Shown piece after piece: positions 47,566 to 58,665 of a stretch of DNA of 64,000 bases. The notes beneath the pieces were generated by a model, which ran no database searches, was not told where the DNA came from, and saw only the letters and a program-made list of their open reading frames with translations. Origin of the DNA: Omphalotus guepiniiformis (Eukaryota; Basidiomycota; Agaricomycetes; Agaricales; Omphalotaceae); NCBI GenBank assembly GCA_028554645.1, contig JAQOOI010000017.1, positions 868,001-932,000 on the forward strand, read 5' to 3'. Positions within the stretch are counted from its first letter, which is position 1. Each line of letters opens with the position of its first letter. Both the position numbers and the translations under genes were made by a program.

Positions 47566-48887
47566 ATGAGCGACGACGATATAATGATGGATATTGACCC
47601 TATTCCTTCTACTTCTAAAGGAAAAGGCAAGGCCACCATCCAGGCTGAGGACGACACTTTGCCATGGTATGATTTGCTTGGCTGTCGTTATCTTTTGTTT
47701 CCTGAACGTGTCTTAGGGTTGAGAAGTACAGACCTGTGTCATTGGATGATGTGGTATCTCACAAGGACATAACCAGCACAATCGAAAAATTCATTGAGAA
47801 GAATCGTTTACCACACCTACTGTTTTATGGGCCACCTGGCACCGGGAAGACATCGACTATACTCGCTGTGGCGCGTCGAATATATGGTACTGAATATAGG
47901 AAACAGATTCTTGAGGTGAGTTCATGATTTTTTCAACCTACGGCTGGGCGCTGAAAGTTTACAGCTGAATGCATCAGACGACCGTGGCATAGAAGTCGTA
48001 CGAGAGCAAATAAAGCAATTCGCCGAAACGCGTACTCTTTTCTCTAAAGGCTACAAGCTCATTGTTCTGGACGAGGCCGACATGATGACTCAAGCAGCGC
48101 AGGCAGCGTTACGGCGTGTCATTGAACAGTATACGAAGAATGTTCGCTTCTGCATCATATGCAACTATGTCAATAAGATTACGCCAGCGATACAGAGTCG
48201 GTGCACTCGTTTCCGATTTTCGCCATTACCGATAGTAGAGGTGGAGAAGAGGCTGAACATGGTCGTAGAGGCGGAGAAGTGAGTGATACTTGGAGTTGTG
48301 CTCAAGGTGTGACATTAACGATGCAGATCTTATCAGAGTCAAGTTGACGGAAGATGGCAAGAATGCACTATTAAAACTATCGAAAGGTGACATGCGACGA
48401 GCATTGAATATCCTTCAAGCGTGCCATGCTGCATATGACATTACCTCCGAGACGGAGATATACAACTGCACAGGCAATCCCCATCCCTCCGACATCGAGA
48501 CCATCGTAAACTCGATGCTATCTGATGAATTCACAACTGCGTATCAATGTCTGTGTCCCTTCTTTGATACCATTGAGATACATAATAATCTGCTTATTCA
48601 ACAGTAATATCAACCATGAAAACGGAGAGGGGTCTTGCATTACAGGATCTTCTTTCTGGCGCTTACGAATATATTGAGGGTATTGAGCTCAAGCCGCACG
48701 CTCGGATGTACCTCTTGGATCAGCTAGCCACCACCGAGTACGTCCGTCTTCGCTCTGCCTTTAATACGCATGTGCCAATTTTCTTGTCAGATATCGGCTT
48801 TCCACTGGGGGCAGCGAGAAGATCCAGATGACTGCTTTGCTCGGAGCATTTAAGAACGCAGTGGAGTTGACAGCTGGTGGTTCTTGA
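47566..48887 (+). CDS. RFC3: Replication factor C subunit 3 (clamp loader AAA+ ATPase)
   Basis: RFC opens and loads PCNA onto primer-template junctions. The ATG at 47566 opens an acidic leader, and across an intron PWVEKYRPVSLDDVVSH. The Walker A block is LLFYGPPGTGKTSTILAVAR, Walker B is KLIVLDEADMMTQAAQAALR, and the SRC motif is PAIQSRCTRFRFSPLP; LNASDDRGIEVVREQIKQF is RFC box IV-V. The C-terminal collar part has GDMRRALNILQACH and DLLSGAYEYIEGIELKPHAR, and ends LLGAFKNAVELTAGGS-stop at 48885-48887. The order and end match yeast Rfc3 (human RFC5). About six introns. Everything needed for ATPase function is present. Confidence 0.96.
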
Positions 48888-48990
48888 TTCGCGGAAAATC
48901 ATATTGTAGTATTTATGTCTTCTATCTCATTGATTCATCATACTTCGGTGTAATGCAATCTGGAGATCCTTGCTATACATTTTCGTGACA

Positions 48991-51273
48991 TCAGTTCGAA
49001 GGCATTTTCAAACAAGTCGTTTTCAGGCCGTCGCCACTCCACTTGGCTACCTCAATCAACAACTCTAGCTTCTTCCGCGATGCCGTTGCTGAGCGTAGCT
49101 CATACAGCGTAGCTGTGCAACCTTAATGTCAAATTTATGCTTCAGAGTGACAATGATGAGAAACGTAGAAAGATTGAAAAGAAAGGGTTCAGCTACAACC
49201 ACACTGGAAGGGGATGCTTTGAGCGCTTTCTCTAAAACTTCGATACCCTGTCCAAATAGCGTTAATTGCAGAGCATTCTCCATTACGGTAAGGAATTTCA
49301 CCTCTTTCAGTTTGCCTTGTCCAAGAAGTGCAACCGATAAATTATTAACAGCCTTGAAGAGACCCTGAGCGACCATTATTCCCCACTTTCATCGAATGAA
49401 ACACCAACCACAAAGTTGTCTTCGTCCCTCGCGAGTATGTTCGTCAACGCAGCACTGGCCTGTTCCCATTCCCCATTTGCCGACGCAAGCAGAGCGGTGT
49501 TCATGTCCTTCATTCCTTGGTCCCCCTTCGGGTCTTTCTCAACAATAGCGAAATGTGCAGCAGCTTTCTGTATATACCCGCCCTGGAGATATATGCGCGC
49601 TATGGCAGATCGCAGTGCTGATGAATGTTCCTCATCCTCTGCTGGCGGCGCACATAGCGGTTCTAGCAACTTTGTCGCTGCTCCAAAGTCCTTTTCGATG
49701 ATGACAGAAATTAGCTGCCATAAATGTAAATAACAATACGATTTGAACAGACCTTCAACTCCATCAGTTGCGAGGCAATGAGTAAGCACAGCCTAGCACC
49801 CCGCTCCTTCCACATGGCATTCACAGTGGGATCTGACGTTGCAGAGGTACGCGCTTTCAGTTTACACTTCCTCAGCAACAGGCTCAGCGCGTCGAGGTAG
49901 CTCATATGGTCGCTTGCCCAGTATTTGAGCCTGGCATACATCACTTCGATTTCGAACGGAAGAAGTCGGTCAAACAACCACGCTTTAGCTTCTGGCGGCT
50001 CAATTGCATGAAGTACAGAGAAGAGGTTGGTGCACTCTGCTGAGGTTTGGTTGAAGAGTCTAAGGCGGGAGAGGCATGCTAAACGGAGATACCAGAGCTG
50101 CAAGTGACACGATCAGCTACTTTGAATCTTACCACCAAGAAATAACGTACACCTAGAATGAGAGGTAGGTTTTGCGAATCTGGGATAGTGGTAACAATCC
50201 GGTCGCGGGCCATTCTAGCCAAAGCTCGCCAGCTATTCGTCATCTGGCGAGATAGGCCGCCGAGGGGTCATTGTAAATTCCAAGCACATTGAGCTCACTG
50301 AGACGACTCATAACCAGGGTATGAAAATCGCTATTTTGCCACTCGCCTGACAAGTCTCGGACGGGTCGTTTCTCAGGCGGATAAATATATTTGTTTAAGA
50401 GCGTAGTCAATGGATCAGTCTAGTACAAGACAAGTACGATAAATCTTTTGATAGCCACCACGTCAAATAGAATGAAAGAGGGCGGCGTACGTTGGGGATT
50501 GGAAGAAACATCGTCGGGATGACCAGCCCTGGGACATCAATCTCTGGTGCTTGCTCCTCCTCCTCCAGATCACTCTCAGACGGTGGGGGAGGAACATCCT
50601 TGTTGAGATTGGGAGACTGGGCAGATTGTGAAAGAGGGGAAACAACGGAAGGGGAAGGAACGGAAAGGGGGATCTCGTGTGCAGCGGACGCTGGTAGTTC
50701 GTCGTTTGACACAGACTCTTCTTCGTCTTCATCCTCATCTGAGTCGACGAGGAAGGGGTCCGGCGCCTCATAAGGGGGACTCGGATGCGAGCTTGACTCG
50801 TCTACTTCGACAGAGTCGTCTGCAGCGGGGATGTCCTGCAATTCAGACTGCTCTACTTGCTCCTCACCTACGGCTGAATCATCTAAAGAGGGTAGACTGG
50901 TCTCCATTGTCTGCTGATCGCTCGACGTAACTGACGACGAGGAAGAAGAGCTGATCTCTCCGACCTTCGAAGGAGAATGGGAGCAATCGTGGTCCGGGAC
51001 GAGGAAGGTGGAAGGGGGAGGAAGAGAAACACGACGGCGCGTGATTCGACCGACCGGCAAATCAGCGGCATCGTTGTTATGGTGGATTACGTGAGACGCG
51101 AATGTCGAAATCGTTCGCAGTCGTCTCATGCTCGCCCGCCGCATCGTCTTCAGGCTAAGCTTGCTGTGGTGCTTGCCTTCTGAAGGCGAAGAAGGCTCGT
51201 CATGGTCCTCTCTATTCGTAGAGGGGAATGCCACAGCTTTAGGCGGTGGATGCGGTTTGACGAGCTTCATCAT
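48991..51273 (-). CDS. TRAPPC12: TRAPP complex subunit 12-like TPR protein
   Basis: TRAPPC12 is a TPR subunit of the TRAPPIII vesicle-tethering complex in many eukaryotes. The likely start is MMKLVKPHPPPKAVAFPS (ATG at 51271-51273). A long Ser/Asp/Glu-rich half is followed by VPGLVIPTMFLPIPN, an intron, TDPLTTLLNKYIYPPEKRPV and RDLSGEWQNSDFHTLVM. Then TNSWRALARMARDRI, LWYLRLACLSRLRLFNQTSA and TPR-like helices SAIARIYLQGGYIQKAAAHF and MNTALLASANGEWEQASAAL, with VNNLSVALLGQGKLKE and GIEVLEKALKASPS. The last exon reads LYELRSATASRKKLELLIEV, then AKWSGDGLKTTCLKMPSN-stop at 48991-48993. A further 5' exon near 51340-51380 cannot be excluded. Confidence 0.88.
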
Positions 51274-51582
51274 GGGGCTAAGGCGGCTAGCGTGAACTAG
51301 TAGTAAATTTGTATACTTCACCTCTTTTTGTGGTCCTCTTTTAAATAGTTCAGAAATGAACAGACAATCCTGAAAATTCCGGTGAATTTCGTCCACTGGT
51401 CAGTGCCAGAACAATAGAGCAGTCCGGACGATACGAGGTCGCGCATCATTTTCAAGTCATGGCTCCGAATGTGCAGTCTAGGCCACTGTCGACGCGTATC
51501 TCGACCTCATCGCGTACTCGAGAACGCGTCTCTGTTGGTCCACACGTTTCGGGGCAGTGACATCTAGTGACATCCTGGTGCG
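51274..51582. other. TRAPPC12 upstream region
   Basis: This interval includes a possible extra 5' exon of TRAPPC12 (open frame around 51310-51380) but no independent gene. Confidence 0.4.
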
Positions 51583-52100
51583 GAGTACTAGGACCCCTGA
51601 AAGCCCAGCCATATGCCTGGTACCCAAAACACCCTCCATTATCCGGATCCCAAAAAGGAAATCGATATCCGTACATGCCCCCAGGCCTTGAAAGAGCTCT
51701 GATTTTATCCGCACAATACCCCAGGCATGGTAGGGGACAATCAAAATTTTGTGCGCAATTATGAATTTTTTTCCTCTGCAACCTCTTTCGCTTCTTTCTT
51801 TGGCCCTTTCATCTGCTTTACTGCCGCTAGGAGCACTTTGAATGGGCTCACATATGGAAATACTTGATCAGCCCGATGATGCCATCCTAATCACCACTTA
51901 TCTTATCTGCATGGTGGTCAGGCTACCCTGGGAACACCGACATGTTATCCGGAAGATGGCACCAGACGTGGTGCCGAAAAATAGCCAATTTTATCCGAAT
52001 TCAGCCTAGAGATAGAAAAATTTCCCCCCGGTGCGTATCCGCACCGGGTCCTGGCATATGGCTGGGCTTTCAGGGGTCCTGGAGTACTTGTACTCCGGAA
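51583..52100. mobile_element. MITE-like element with internal/terminal inverted repeats
   Basis: A perfect 28-base inverted repeat pairs 51590-51617 with 52053-52080. Similarity continues outside it (GAGTACT / AGTACTTGTACTC). The right arm also holds a perfect hairpin, CGGTGCG-TATC-CGCACCG (52029-52046), and part of GGTGCGGA recurs in the left arm. TTATCCG occurs at least four times between the arms (about 51640, 51705, 51943, 51990). No protein-coding frame spans it. This looks like a short non-autonomous DNA element or a foldback repeat; no clear target-site duplication was found. Confidence 0.65.
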
Positions 52101-52482
52101 GATATTGGAACAAACGTTGAGCCAGGTTGAGCCTTGAGGTATGTAATGAACCCGGAGCCCCACAAACAGCTTCTATCGGATCGAATCAACGCAAAATCTT
52201 AAAACCATACTGTAGTGGTTGTATTGTTCCATAGAAAGCGCGATAACGAAACGACGGACATGATCTGAAATATGAAGTACAGCTAAAATAATGCCTAATG
52301 TTATGATAATGCGGAATGACTGTCAAGTATCTACACACTGAACACATTGAAAGCGGAATTGCCGAGAAATGGGGTACTCTTCTCACATGCCAGCCTGACG
52401 ATTCAGAATATAATGGCTTAGATCTTGCCATCCTGTGCCAATGAATCAGTACCTGTTCAACCCTTTCTAAAATACATAGAAA
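52101..52482. other. Intergenic region
   Basis: 3' flank of the KAR9-like gene. Nothing recognised. Confidence 0.5.
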
Positions 52483-55259
52483 TCATCCTCCCCCGACGCG
52501 GCACATCACTTTCTTCGTCATCGTCGCACCGCCAGTTTTGCCGGATCTCGTGAGCGTAGTCAATTTACAAGTAACCACCTTTCTACTCAATGCATTTGAA
52601 AACGCATACTGCGCCTTAATCTCCTCATTCTCCTTTGGAGTTTTCTTCAAAGGCGGATCGATTCGTTCGATAAGCAACCCGTGTGCGATAGAGTTGACCA
52701 CGAACGCAACTTCAGCATCAAGCGGGTCATTCTTATCGATCGGCACATATTCATGGATCGGCAGATTGTCTGTCGGTGTATAGGCGCCTGCGCGAGAACC
52801 AGATCGAGAAGGCGCGCGGCTCGCAGAGCCATCCCTGTAGCTCGATGGGGGGAGTTTATTGAGAGTTGGCCGACCTGAGCGACCAATCGTGCCTTGGTAG
52901 ACGGGCACCTGCTGCGCGCGCGCTTTCAGTGCGGATTCAGGTGTCTGCGCTCGGGCGGCAGACGATCTGAAAGCCGTGAATGGACTTTCAGCGCGGGTGT
53001 AACTAGACATAGAGGTAGAGGGTCTTGAAGGAGATGAAACTGAGAAACTGGGAACGGGTATCATAGATCGGCTTGGGGGCCTTGGAGGATGTCCGCCTAG
53101 CAGACCGTTGGAAGTAGTGCTCAGAGCGGGGGAGAAGGCACGTTGCGTCGCTGTCGTGGGAACGTCATCGTCGAATCCAGCGTCGGAGAGTGGCCCTGCT
53201 ATTGATTTCAGCTTGTTTGAAGGTGCTGGGATATGGCTGGGAGTTCTCGGCCTAGGGCGCGGGCTTGTGCTGTTCAAAACAGAGTAAGCCCGCGACGGTG
53301 CGCGAGAAGGAGTCTGCGCCCGCGAAGGAGGTCGGAAGATTGGCATTGGGGGATATGCATTTGATGATTGAGTTGTAGACACTGACGATGTCAATGGTGA
53401 CCATGGACGAGATGATGCCATGGACGTGCGTGAAAGACTTCGTCTGTACGGTCCAGTCGAGGGTACAGGTGGTATATCGCCATACATACCAGCAGCGGAT
53501 GGAGCTCTCTTTGGTGGCGTAGCTTTGATTGTACGTTCATCAGGCTGCACCTTTGTTGAACTATTCCATGTAGGTCTGTTAGGAGGCGTCCTGCCCTTCA
53601 TTGTAGCATCAACACGTGCGTTTCGTGGTGACGAGTCTGGTGTAAAACTTTGACTGTATTTGTGGGAGGGTCGATCTGGAGTTATTGGCGTGGTAGGACC
53701 ACTCCTGTGGAATGCCGTGAATACAGAAGTCTTCTGTCGACGGAGAGTGGGACCAGGAGCCGGTTCCGAGGACGGGGTCCTCGTTCCGTTGGATTTATTG
53801 ACTGAGAGTGGTGTGACAGGGGAGATAGGTGAACGATTTGCTCCGGTTATTTTTCGAGCGAACTTCCTGAAGGGAGAAATTGACCGCGAGATGGAGCTGC
53901 CGGCACTGGCTGCTTTGCCTACGCGAGGGGCACTTGGTGGGGTAGCCAAGTATCCATTTTTCGTGGACTGCGTGCCGGAGTGACTGGAACCATTTTCACT
54001 AGCCGCGTCACCATACAGCAGAATCTTCCGCACGCTCTCCATTTCTGCATCTGTCCTTGATATTCTTTCTCGTAGATTTTTCCAACGCTGTGCAGACTCA
54101 GCGTGTCGCCGCAAGGTTTCCCCATTCTTCGTGACACGATCGCGAACCCCTTTGTCAATTATGGAAAGTACCTTTGAGGTGGCTGGCATGTAATGCCTGA
54201 GGAAAGACCTTCAGAATTAAACGGACAGTAAACGAAGTATTGCTTACTTCTTCTTCGCCTCAAAAGAATCTAGCAGCGAGGTGAAGGTCTCAAAAGTCGG
54301 TGGAGGTTTCTCAGCACGATGTGTAAGAGAGATTTGCGACTGGGATAAGCCATCTTCTATTCCTCTTCGGTGCACTTGCCAGATGAATTCCTGCCCCGCT
54401 GTGTCAGTACCAGGTTCCTATATAGCACGACTGTTACGTACCTGACACCGATTTACGCCCTTCTCCAGGCTCGACATCATGCCATCTGCCTGATCCGTGA
54501 CGGTACGGAACACAGTCAGCCACTTATCCTCCTTCAACTCTTCACGCAACACGTCGCTCTCATCCTGTACGGCGTCCCACTCGGATACTAACGCGGCATG
54601 CTTGCGAAGAATGGCCTCGTTCTCGCTGGAAGCAGCCGTTTGCGAGACTGTTGGAGTGGCTTGCAATATCGGTTCCAGGGAGTCGCTGATCAACTTCATT
54701 CCTTTAGATACGTTATCCAACTTCTCATCCAAATTCATTAAGGATTGGTCTATAACGTTCGTTGTACCAGCAGAGTCGCCTGATGATTGTGATTTGTGCC
54801 TGAGCTCTTGTATTTCTGACGATACAAAAATATCAATACAATACCGGTTATATGTCACAGAAGGCTCACCGAATATCCGCGTCTGAATGTCAGAGATCAT
54901 ATACGAAAGCTCAGTCATATGAGTCGAAATGGCGAGCAAACGTAAATCCCTGCATTAAATGAATATCAAAAACTTGCTATGAAACCGGGGAGGTAGCGTC
55001 CTCTTGACTCTTCTGCTTTCCATTCTTCCTTAGAGGCGTTCGTTTGGCTGTGATAGTGAGATTCTCTGCCAAAGACACTAAATCAACGACGGAATAAACC
55101 AGTCAAACGAAAGGACAGCTCACCTTCGTCCTGTCGATCTAACGAGACTTTCGACGACGAAGCTGAACTGACAGATTCTGGCGATGGTGGGGCATAGATT
55201 CGAGAAGAATTACTGTTGAGAGAACTTTGCGAGGAGCTAACACTAAGAGAAGGAGCCAT
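52483..55259 (-). CDS. KAR9-like spindle-positioning protein with C-terminal GAS2-related segment
   Basis: Kar9-type proteins link microtubule plus ends to actin/myosin to orient the spindle. From the ATG at 55257-55259 come a Ser-rich leader, then LSYMISDIQTRIFEIQELRH, DQSLMNLDEKLDNVSKGMKL, WLTVFRTVTDQADGMMSSLE, KPPPTFETFTSLLDSFEAKK and TSKVLSIIDKGVRDRVTKNG, the helical KAR9 region. A roughly 350-residue Ser/Pro/Arg linker holds several SxIP-like and PxxP motifs (for example SHIPAPSNK, PPSRAQTPSRAPSRA). The end, DAEVAFVVNSIAHGLLIERI to TKKVMCRVGGG-stop, resembles a GAS2-related (GAR) microtubule-binding domain cut just after the VGGG, where a Trp normally follows. One 5' splice (near 54950-54980) could not be made to keep frame, so exon 2 is provisional. 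Confidence 0.78.
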
Positions 55260-55632
55260 GATCTGAGGAACCTAGAGAAACGGAAATATAAAAGAAGAGA
55301 AAGAGCGATGTAGTAATTTCTGAGAACAAGACGAGTTGAAGACAATTGCAAGAGAGTATCCGCCGAAGTCGTCGCCACTGTCCAGAAGAACGTTACAAAG
55401 CGTATCAAAGGAGACTAGGACACGACGCCGGCGGATCTCAGAGCGATTATGAGCGTTGAAAGAGTAGGATAACGTCGACAGCGGTGCTCAGGTGAACTCG
55501 GGTGATTAGAAGGCTGACCGTGGAAACACAGCCACCGAGACTTGCCAGAGTTGGAACATTTCGTGATATCTTGTTCAAGAATGCAAGTTGCCTCGAAACC
55601 AAGAAGAATACAAAAGATCGGTAAAAATACAA
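55260..55632. other. Intergenic region
   Basis: Promoter of the KAR9-like gene and 3' flank of the Clr2-like gene. Nothing recognised. Confidence 0.5.
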
Positions 55633-58320
55633 CTAGTCGACCTGCATACGGGTCTCATTCTCTCGCGTCGCTATATCTACATCCATCTGCTCCCTATCCG
55701 TTTCACCCATCGCAACATCCTCTTGATCATGTTCGCTCGCAGTTGTCGACGCCGCAACTTTCGCTAAATATTCTTCCAGAAGTGTCCTTCCCCAGCTGTT
55801 CCCATCTTGCAACGTCTTATCTCTCCTTGGATTGTATATAGTTGGATCGACTGAGTTATTAATTCCAGGTGATAACCCTTCCAAAGCCCAAAGATGATTA
55901 GACTTTTCGATATCTTCTTGAATATGGTCACTGAGTAGAGGATGGTGAATGATTCCAGGATAGTATCGCCCACTCAACATCGCGATTGAAAGTACAGCCT
56001 CGTAGCCTTCTTCGAGTATGGGTCGGAATTTGTACCCAATAGGCGGTTGCGGGGGTTTATAATGAACTGATGGAAGCGGGCGTGAGAGTTGTACACTAGA
56101 GTCAGGCTCAGGCTGAGACTGGCCCGGAGATAGATCCTTTGGTGGTAGCAATTGAGAGAGTACCTGTGGAGATGTTTCCTCGACAGAAACAGCTGGATTA
56201 GGGTTTGGAAGAGCCGCTGGCTTGAGCGGTGACGGTTGCGATAAACCCGTAGAAGGTCCTGCATCCCCATTTACATGCTCTTTCCCTGCCTGTGACGAAG
56301 TTCGCCCAAACCCATTGACGGCAGTAACCCCGCCCGAGTCTCGCCCGACTACATTTTCGTTATCATCGACCCAATCTTGATCTGCAAGCTCATACAACAT
56401 TCCACTCGCCCGGCAGTCTTTCTTTCCCATTGGAACATCCACAACAAACAGCGCATCTAACCGCATAAAGACCCCTCTCGACGAAGCACCAAATTCTTCC
56501 GGACTGCTCCCATTCTCCTTGCATCTCGCCAGCACAGCAGGTCCAGCACCTGAAGGCTTGCGTATATTTTGCGCACCATGCCGCGCAAGGTTTCCCCTCG
56601 GTAACTTCAGACGTACAAAATCATCTGTCCATATCCGTTCTGCCCCCCACCACAGTCCTTGAAATCGCTTTTGTGTCAACGTCTGGCCGATTGGAGAAGG
56701 CTCTCCGAGCATCCGGGACGTCAGCTTTTGAGTCTCATCTGACGACATATCTCGGCTGGCGGTGATCTCGGTAGTGCCGTACGACCGGGGTGCACTTGCG
56801 CTGTCTATGGCGGATAGATGTGCGGCGGCATTGCTGGTGCTCGCAGCTGCGATCGCCTCTTGCAGAGATGTAGGAGTAGATCGCGTTGGCATTCCCACCG
56901 TGAACTTGAATTCCCAATCATCAGTAAGCCCCCAGAAGCGAGATATCTGCGACCCAATTTGTACCGCCAAAGCAAATGGTCCAGCGGAAGCCTCAAAAGT
57001 TGGTACTGGGGATGGTGGTAGATTTAGATGCGGGGGAAGAATTTCGGCACATGGGCGATATTGCGATAGAAATTCAGGGTTAATATTCATGCTTGATACA
57101 GGAACATCTTTAAGAGCAGCCATTAGAGAATCTGGTGGATAGTGGGCTTGATAGGGAAGAATATGTTCATCGGCCACGGTTAATGTGCACGAGGTACCAA
57201 GAAGTTGTACTTTATACCTGGTAGATTGATTCACCGTCCAGGGAGGAGTTTCGGGGTCATAGTCAGGATGAGAAGTTTTATCAGAATCAGACATTGAATG
57301 TTTATGAGGTTCAGAGGATCCAGCAAGAGGAGGGGAGGAGATAGGGGTAGGTAGCGATTCCACGTGTGTCACCGCACCTTCAACTACAGAAGGCCAAAAC
57401 CTGATAGAATCCGAAAGGCCGGATGGACCAGGAATAGGCGGATTCAACGAACACCATACGACCTCATTCATCCTGAACCACCGCCTAAGCTTCTTACTTG
57501 TAGTATCTAGATGCACAGCACGAAGATCGTCAGCTCGTTCTGCAACCATTGGATACTTTTGTACGATGTGACTCGAAGGTCGCTTCAACCGAGGCGGTCT
57601 TTGAACGGCAACGTAAATTGGAGGTCTACGGAGATTACTTTCACGCTGTGTAGCACCAGAAGCTCTGGGTGGGCGACGGTGTTGGACAGGCCGTGAAGGA
57701 CTAGGTGTGCGATACGGAGAGGCAGGTAGAATGCCGCTTTCTCCCATACTCGACGTGATTTCGCGTTGGGATTTCTTGGAGCAATATTTACATTCGCAGT
57801 GGGCAGTCGCATCCTTGAAGAGCCATATTGCATGAGGGATAAACTCGGGGACAGATCGGAATTTGGCAGTCTTCGTAGAACCTGATATGGTCGCAATACA
57901 TCCACTTTATGTTGCTCACAGGCAGACATAGAGACGTACCAAATAGATAAACATCGTGCCTTGGACTATCCGCAGGACCTTTATTATGATCAAACATACG
58001 GTAGCCTGAAGGCCAATCTCGTAAAACATAAGCAGGACCCTCTACAAAAGTCAGTTCTCATATCACTACGAATTATTGGGATACTGATGATACTCACTAG
58101 TCCACCCCAACGCGTTGCACAGAGCTTCTCCAATCTGAACACGCCATTTCACTGCAATAGGCGCGTCTATAGGTATATGAGCCATATAGTTGACATGACC
58201 TTCGCTGTCTACGATGCGGGTAGTATGCTGAGGCCAGTTTGAACTATCGCCATCTGAACGCTCAAAGTCTTTGTAGGTAGGATTTGAAGGTAATTCGAAC
58301 TTGTTTGAAAGATTCCTCAT
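55633..58320 (-). CDS. Clr2-like transcription-silencing protein
   Basis: Clr2 is a subunit of the SHREC silencing complex in fission yeast. The start chosen is the ATG at 58318-58320 (MRNLSNKFELPSNPTYKDFE); the frame is open a little upstream. Exons give IGEALCNALGWT, YRMFDHNKGPADSPRHDVYL, FRSVPEFIPHAIWLF, CECKYCSKKSQREI (zinc-type CxCxxC) and MGESGILPASPYRTPSPSRP. A 704-codon exon contains FRMNEVVWCSLNPPIPGPSG (the Clr2-typical VWC block), WPSVVEGAVTHVE, YKVQLLGTSCTLTVADEHIL, FWGLTDDWEFKFTV, FQGLWWGAERIWTDDFVRLK and FMRLDALFVVDVPMGKKDCR. The tail, GRYYPGIIHHPLLSDHIQED onward, is also family-like. Silencing function is inferred from homology; with DNMT5 it is the second silencing gene in the window. 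Confidence 0.82.
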
Positions 58321-58665
58321 GCTCAGCGTTTGCCTGAGGGCGGTCAAATTCGAATGCGCGGCGCGGGAATTTGCACGCCTAGGGAGAGGTAAACAGCGCC
58401 AAATTCAATTACTACGCTTTGCCCCCCTTGACAAATCTGAACTCAGAACTGTAAAATGCTGAGCGCTGAGAGGCGCTGAGTTCTCAGATATTACCAAAAT
58501 CTTACTCGGGTGTATGAGGGTGTATGTACCTTACTGTAATTTCATTGAAACCTTCACCTTATGGGTATAAAAAAGAAATATATTAATTCCGGACAATGAA
58601 TTCCATAAGCAATCGTGCATTTGCTAAATAGATTCAGCACTCCTCAACCTTCTCTACACCATATT
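58321..58665. other. Clr2-like promoter region
   Basis: Contains GCTGAGCGCTGAGAGGCGCTGA around 58451-58475, about 130-155 bases upstream of the Clr2-like start. It resembles the motif upstream of the EF-hand/ZZ gene. Otherwise nothing recognised. Confidence 0.5.
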
